Shown here piece after piece: positions 61,759 to 64,000 of a stretch of DNA of 64,000 bases. The stretch lies in assembly GCA_016194705.1 (NCBI GenBank), contig JACQAZ010000021.1:62001-126000 (forward strand). The letters run 5' to 3'. Source of the DNA: Elusimicrobiota bacterium (lineage in GTDB: Bacteria > Elusimicrobiota > Elusimicrobia > UBA1565 > UBA9628). The notes under the pieces are model-generated. The model ran no database searches, had not been told where the DNA came from, and saw only the letters and a list, made by a program, of their open reading frames with translations. A program made the position numbers and the translations under genes. Each line of letters begins with the position of its first letter. Position 1 is the stretch's first letter.

Positions 61759-63029
61759 GGGAACTCGAGGCTCGCGAAGGAGACCAATCCGCCCAGGGGA
61801 TCGGGCGCCTGGCCGTAGGCCAGAAGCCTCGCCTCGGCGCCGCCGCCGCCCAGGGCCTTGATCCAGCGCAGGGCCGTGTACAGGGCCGAGAGCCCGCAGA
61901 CCTTGCGCCAGTGTCCGCCGGCGACGACCGAGAGATAGAAGGCGTCGGCGTCGAGTGCCAGCGCGTGCGCCAACGAGGCGCGGTCCTCGCCCTCGACGCG
62001 CTTCTCGAGCTCGGGCCCGAGCTCGATGTCGTCGCCGAACCGGGGCCCGACGTGCGCGAGGTCGACTCCCGCCAGGATCATGATCCGGCGGTTTTTCGCC
62101 ATCCCGGCGATGCGCCGTCCGATGCCCGAGAGGGCCTTCTCGACGGTAGGGACCGAGGAGGGGGGCTTGTCCGGGCAAAAGCGCTCGAACGATGAGCAGA
62201 GGATCGGGAGCCAGGGCGGGGTCTTCTCGCGCCACAAGTGCTTGAGCCACAAGGCCTGGAATTCCAGCGAATGCTCCTTGCGGTGGACCCACTCGTCGGC
62301 CAGCGGGTCGTACCAGAGCTCGGCGGCCGCCGCCTTGTAGAGTTCCTCGTCGACCGCCATGGCCCCATGGGGCGTGTCGTAGGATTTACGCGTCAGCGTC
62401 CAAGGCGAGTCAGGCGAGGCATGCGCCACGCCCAACGCGACGATGGCGTCGGGAGGCGGAGCCTCCGAGAGCTCTCCGTAGGCCCAGGCGTAGGCCGGTC
62501 CTCCGCGCTGGAGATCGATGTGGGGAGCGGCCAGGCCCAGGGGTGCCGCGGTGCGCGAGGGCTTCTCGGCCGGGGGCTTGCCCGGGCCCTTCGCGGCGCG
62601 GAAGAACCCGCCGAGCAAGGACGAGAGTTCAAGGAGCTCTTTGGGATAGCCGGTGCCCGCGATGATTGCCTTTCTGACGGGGTTCGCCGCGAACTCGGCG
62701 AGCATGCTCCGTTTCTTGGCCAGCACCTCGGGGGAATCCAGAAGGTAGGACTCCTCGAGCTGCCTCGCTATATCGGCGATCTTCGACGCTTCCATGGGCG
62801 CTCCCGCGCTCTTGGCGAAAAGCGCGGCCAGCTCGGCGGCCGTGCGCTTGCCGTCGAGCAAGGAGGCGATCAGCATGGCCGCCGGCGAAAGGGCCATGGC
62901 GCGGGGGGAAAGTCCCTCAGGGTCCGAGATGAGGAACATGGACCGGCCTTCGTGCTCCACCGGGACGGCCTCGACGTCGCGCCGCAGCGGCGGCAGAGGC
63001 GCGGCCGCGGAGTCGTCCCTTTCTTCCAT
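61755..63029 (-). CDS. Memo-like protein (AmmeMemoRadiSam system protein B) with an N-terminal PqqD-like segment
   Basis: 424 aa. The C-terminal about 270 residues are of the MEMO1 family: APHIDLQRGGPAYAWAYGEL, VALGVAHASPDSPWTLTRKS, HRKEHSLEFQALWLKHLW and MILAGVDLAHVGPRFGD, with the His/His/Cys-type site region of extradiol-dioxygenase-like folds. The first about 110 residues (LSPRAMALSPAAMLIASLLDGKRTAAELAALF, broken here as LSPAAMLIASLLDGKR) look like a PqqD/RRE-like winged helix. The partner AMMECR1 and radical SAM genes are not in the window. TAGAAT on the minus strand ends 6 bases before the ATG. Confidence 0.82.
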   Translation of the reverse strand: MEERDDSAAAPLPPLRRDVEAVPVEHEGRSMFLISDPEGLSPRAMALSPAAMLIASLLDGKRTAAELAALFAKSAGAPMEASKIADIARQLEESYLLDSPEVLAKKRSMLAEFAANPVRKAIIAGTGYPKELLELSSLLGGFFRAAKGPGKPPAEKPSRTAAPLGLAAPHIDLQRGGPAYAWAYGELSEAPPPDAIVALGVAHASPDSPWTLTRKSYDTPHGAMAVDEELYKAAAAELWYDPLADEWVHRKEHSLEFQALWLKHLWREKTPPWLPILCSSFERFCPDKPPSSVPTVEKALSGIGRRIAGMAKNRRIMILAGVDLAHVGPRFGDDIELGPELEKRVEGEDRASLAHALALDADAFYLSVVAGGHWRKVCGLSALYTALRWIKALGGGGAEARLLAYGQAPDPLGGLVSFASLEFP

Positions 63030-63035
63030 CGGCCC

Positions 63036-63041
63036 ATTCTA
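63036..63041 (-). promoter_or_regulatory. -10 box set 6 bases before the Memo gene start
   Basis: TAGAAT on the minus strand followed by 6 bases and ATG 63029; another leaderless arrangement. No good -35 seen. Confidence 0.55.
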
Positions 63042-63109
63042 CCGCATTTGGTCGCCATGGAACTTTTTCGCGAGGCGCGGGGTCAGAACGGATGTAGAGG
63101 CATGCCCCG

Positions 63110-64000
63110 ATGACGAACGAGAAGCCGACGCTCAGCACGATCCAGCAATACCTCAGCGAGATGGGGCAGGTCCCTCTTTTGTCCCGTGACGAAGAGCGGA
63201 CCTTGGCCCAGAGCCTCGAGGCGGACCGCAAAGAGCTGCGCCGGCTGGTGCTCTCGTCGGCCGTGGCGATGCGCCAAGTGCTCAACTGGGCCGAACTGCT
63301 CGATTCCGGAGAGCTCGACATCAAGGAACTCCTTCCGCGCGGGCGTCCGAGCCCGGCCCGGCGCTCAGGGATGCGCCGCCGCCTCCGCGCGCTGGCCGCC
63401 GCGATCCGGCGTTCTACTCGCCCCGGCCTGCGCGCCGATCTCGCGCGGCGCTTGGTCGCGCTCGAGCTGGACCCCGAGAAGGTGCGGCGCCTGTCGAACC
63501 GCATCTCGGACCAGGCGCGCCGCCTGCGCCAGGGCCGCCGCACGGACCCTTTGCCGATGACTTCGACCGGGCTCCTCGAGCTCGACGGCAGAGTCGGCGA
63601 GCTTTCGGAGCGCCTGCGCGAGGGCGAAACGCGGCTCCTGCGCGCCAACTTGAGGCTCGTCGTCTCGATCGCGGGCGAGTACATCAACGGTCCCCTCGAT
63701 ATGCCAGACTTGATCCAGGAGGGGACCTTGGGCCTCATGCGCGCCGTCGAGCGGTTCCGCAGCGCCAAGGGCTTCAAGTTCTCGACCTACGCGACCTGGT
63801 GGATCCGCCAGGCCATCAGCCGCGCGATCGCCGACCAGGGGCGCACGGTGCACGTCCCCGTCCACGTGCAGGAGGCCATGGCCAAGGTCCACCGTGTCGA
63901 GCGCGAGTACCTGCAGGAGCACGGGCAGGCGCCGCGGCTGGCCGACTACACGCGGCGTCTGCGCATGTCCGGCCGTCAGATCAGCGAGGTCGTCAAGGCG
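63110..64000 (+). CDS. Sigma-70 family RNA polymerase sigma factor (RpoD/group 2 type), 5' part
   Basis: 297 codons are visible, and the frame is open at the right edge, so the gene is partial. Region 1.2 reads STIQQYLSEMGQVPLLSRDE at the N-terminus with no long region 1.1, as in group 2 or short primary sigma factors. Region 2 is intact: NLRLVVSIAGEYINGP, MPDLIQEGTLGLMRAVERF (core binding), and FSTYATWWIRQAISRAI (-10 recognition and melting), followed by region 3 (GRTVHVPVHVQEAMAKV). Between them lies a basic, low-complexity spacer (about residues 75-150). It should recognise TTGACA/TATAAT-like promoters such as those listed here. Confidence 0.92.
   Translation, partial: MTNEKPTLSTIQQYLSEMGQVPLLSRDEERTLAQSLEADRKELRRLVLSSAVAMRQVLNWAELLDSGELDIKELLPRGRPSPARRSGMRRRLRALAAAIRRSTRPGLRADLARRLVALELDPEKVRRLSNRISDQARRLRQGRRTDPLPMTSTGLLELDGRVGELSERLREGETRLLRANLRLVVSIAGEYINGPLDMPDLIQEGTLGLMRAVERFRSAKGFKFSTYATWWIRQAISRAIADQGRTVHVPVHVQEAMAKVHRVEREYLQEHGQAPRLADYTRRLRMSGRQISEVVKA

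Overview
The window is about 64 kb of high-GC DNA with tightly packed genes, many overlapping by 1 to 4 bases (ATGA or GTGA junctions). The host is Gram-negative: there is a predicted outer-membrane beta-barrel, several lipoproteins with lipoboxes, Lgt, and a Pel exopolysaccharide export locus. No rRNA, tRNA or ribosomal-protein gene is present to fix the taxonomy. Elusimicrobiota or a deltaproteobacterium-like lineage is my best guess, at low confidence. No transposase, integrase, CRISPR array, tRNA or phage structural gene was seen.

Region by region. (1) 1-8484: the 3' end of a polyunsaturated fatty acid (PUFA) synthase subunit of the PfaC type, followed in the same run of overlapping genes by oleA, oleB, a gamma-polyglutamate-hydrolase-like gene, oleC, oleD, a two-ExxH (diiron ferritin-like) protein and lgt. 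This looks like one transcription unit that makes long-chain polyunsaturated olefins. (2) 8491-13094: a tandem pair of Ser/Thr protein kinases whose proline/alanine-rich TPR halves are predicted to lie outside the membrane. (3) 13099-15837, minus: pyruvate phosphate dikinase. (4) 15919-30978: a Pel locus with PelA split into a GH114 gene and a deacetylase gene, PelB split into an inner-membrane TPR gene and a barrel gene, an extra receiver-domain gene, pelD, pelE, a HEAT-repeat gene, pelF and pelG. A GTPase-less fragment of elongation factor G, visibly lower in GC, sits between pelF and pelG and is followed by a cluster of hairpins. (5) 30981-31736: an OmpR/PhoB-type response regulator. (6) 31770-34891: a strong promoter, a GEMM-I class cyclic-dinucleotide riboswitch with an attenuator, then four genes resembling flagellar ring parts (FlgO, FlgP/LPP20, FlgT, FliF periplasmic domain), with no other flagellar gene in the window. 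(7) 34975-43016: an amidase lipoprotein and a surface-glycan group (GT-C, FkbM methyltransferase, B12 radical SAM, GT2, epimerase, PhyH dioxygenase). (8) 43104-53414: FKBP, RNase HI with a C-terminal viroplasmin-like domain, a CDP-alcohol phosphatidyltransferase, a coiled-coil protein, a DUF1338 protein, two large secreted PLD-like paralogues, a YciI-like protein, a small Cys-rich lipoprotein and a MurG-like glycosyltransferase. (9) 53341-64000: a GT-C/TPR membrane protein, a LivJ-like lipoprotein, malQ, glgB, a polytopic membrane protein, a cyclophilin, a Memo-family protein and the 5' part of a primary-type sigma factor.

Two themes link the parts. The first is cyclic-dinucleotide control of the cell surface: PelD keeps an RxxD I-site motif, and the flagellar-ring-like operon next door is under a GEMM-I riboswitch whose ligand-selectivity base reads A, the base associated with 3',3'-cGAMP rather than c-di-GMP. 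The second is promoter architecture: at several genes the -10 box ends exactly 6 bases before the start codon, which implies leaderless mRNAs. The most promising candidate for an undescribed system is the riboswitch-controlled FlgO/FlgP/FlgT/FliF-like operon beside a Pel locus that lacks a recognisable pelC.
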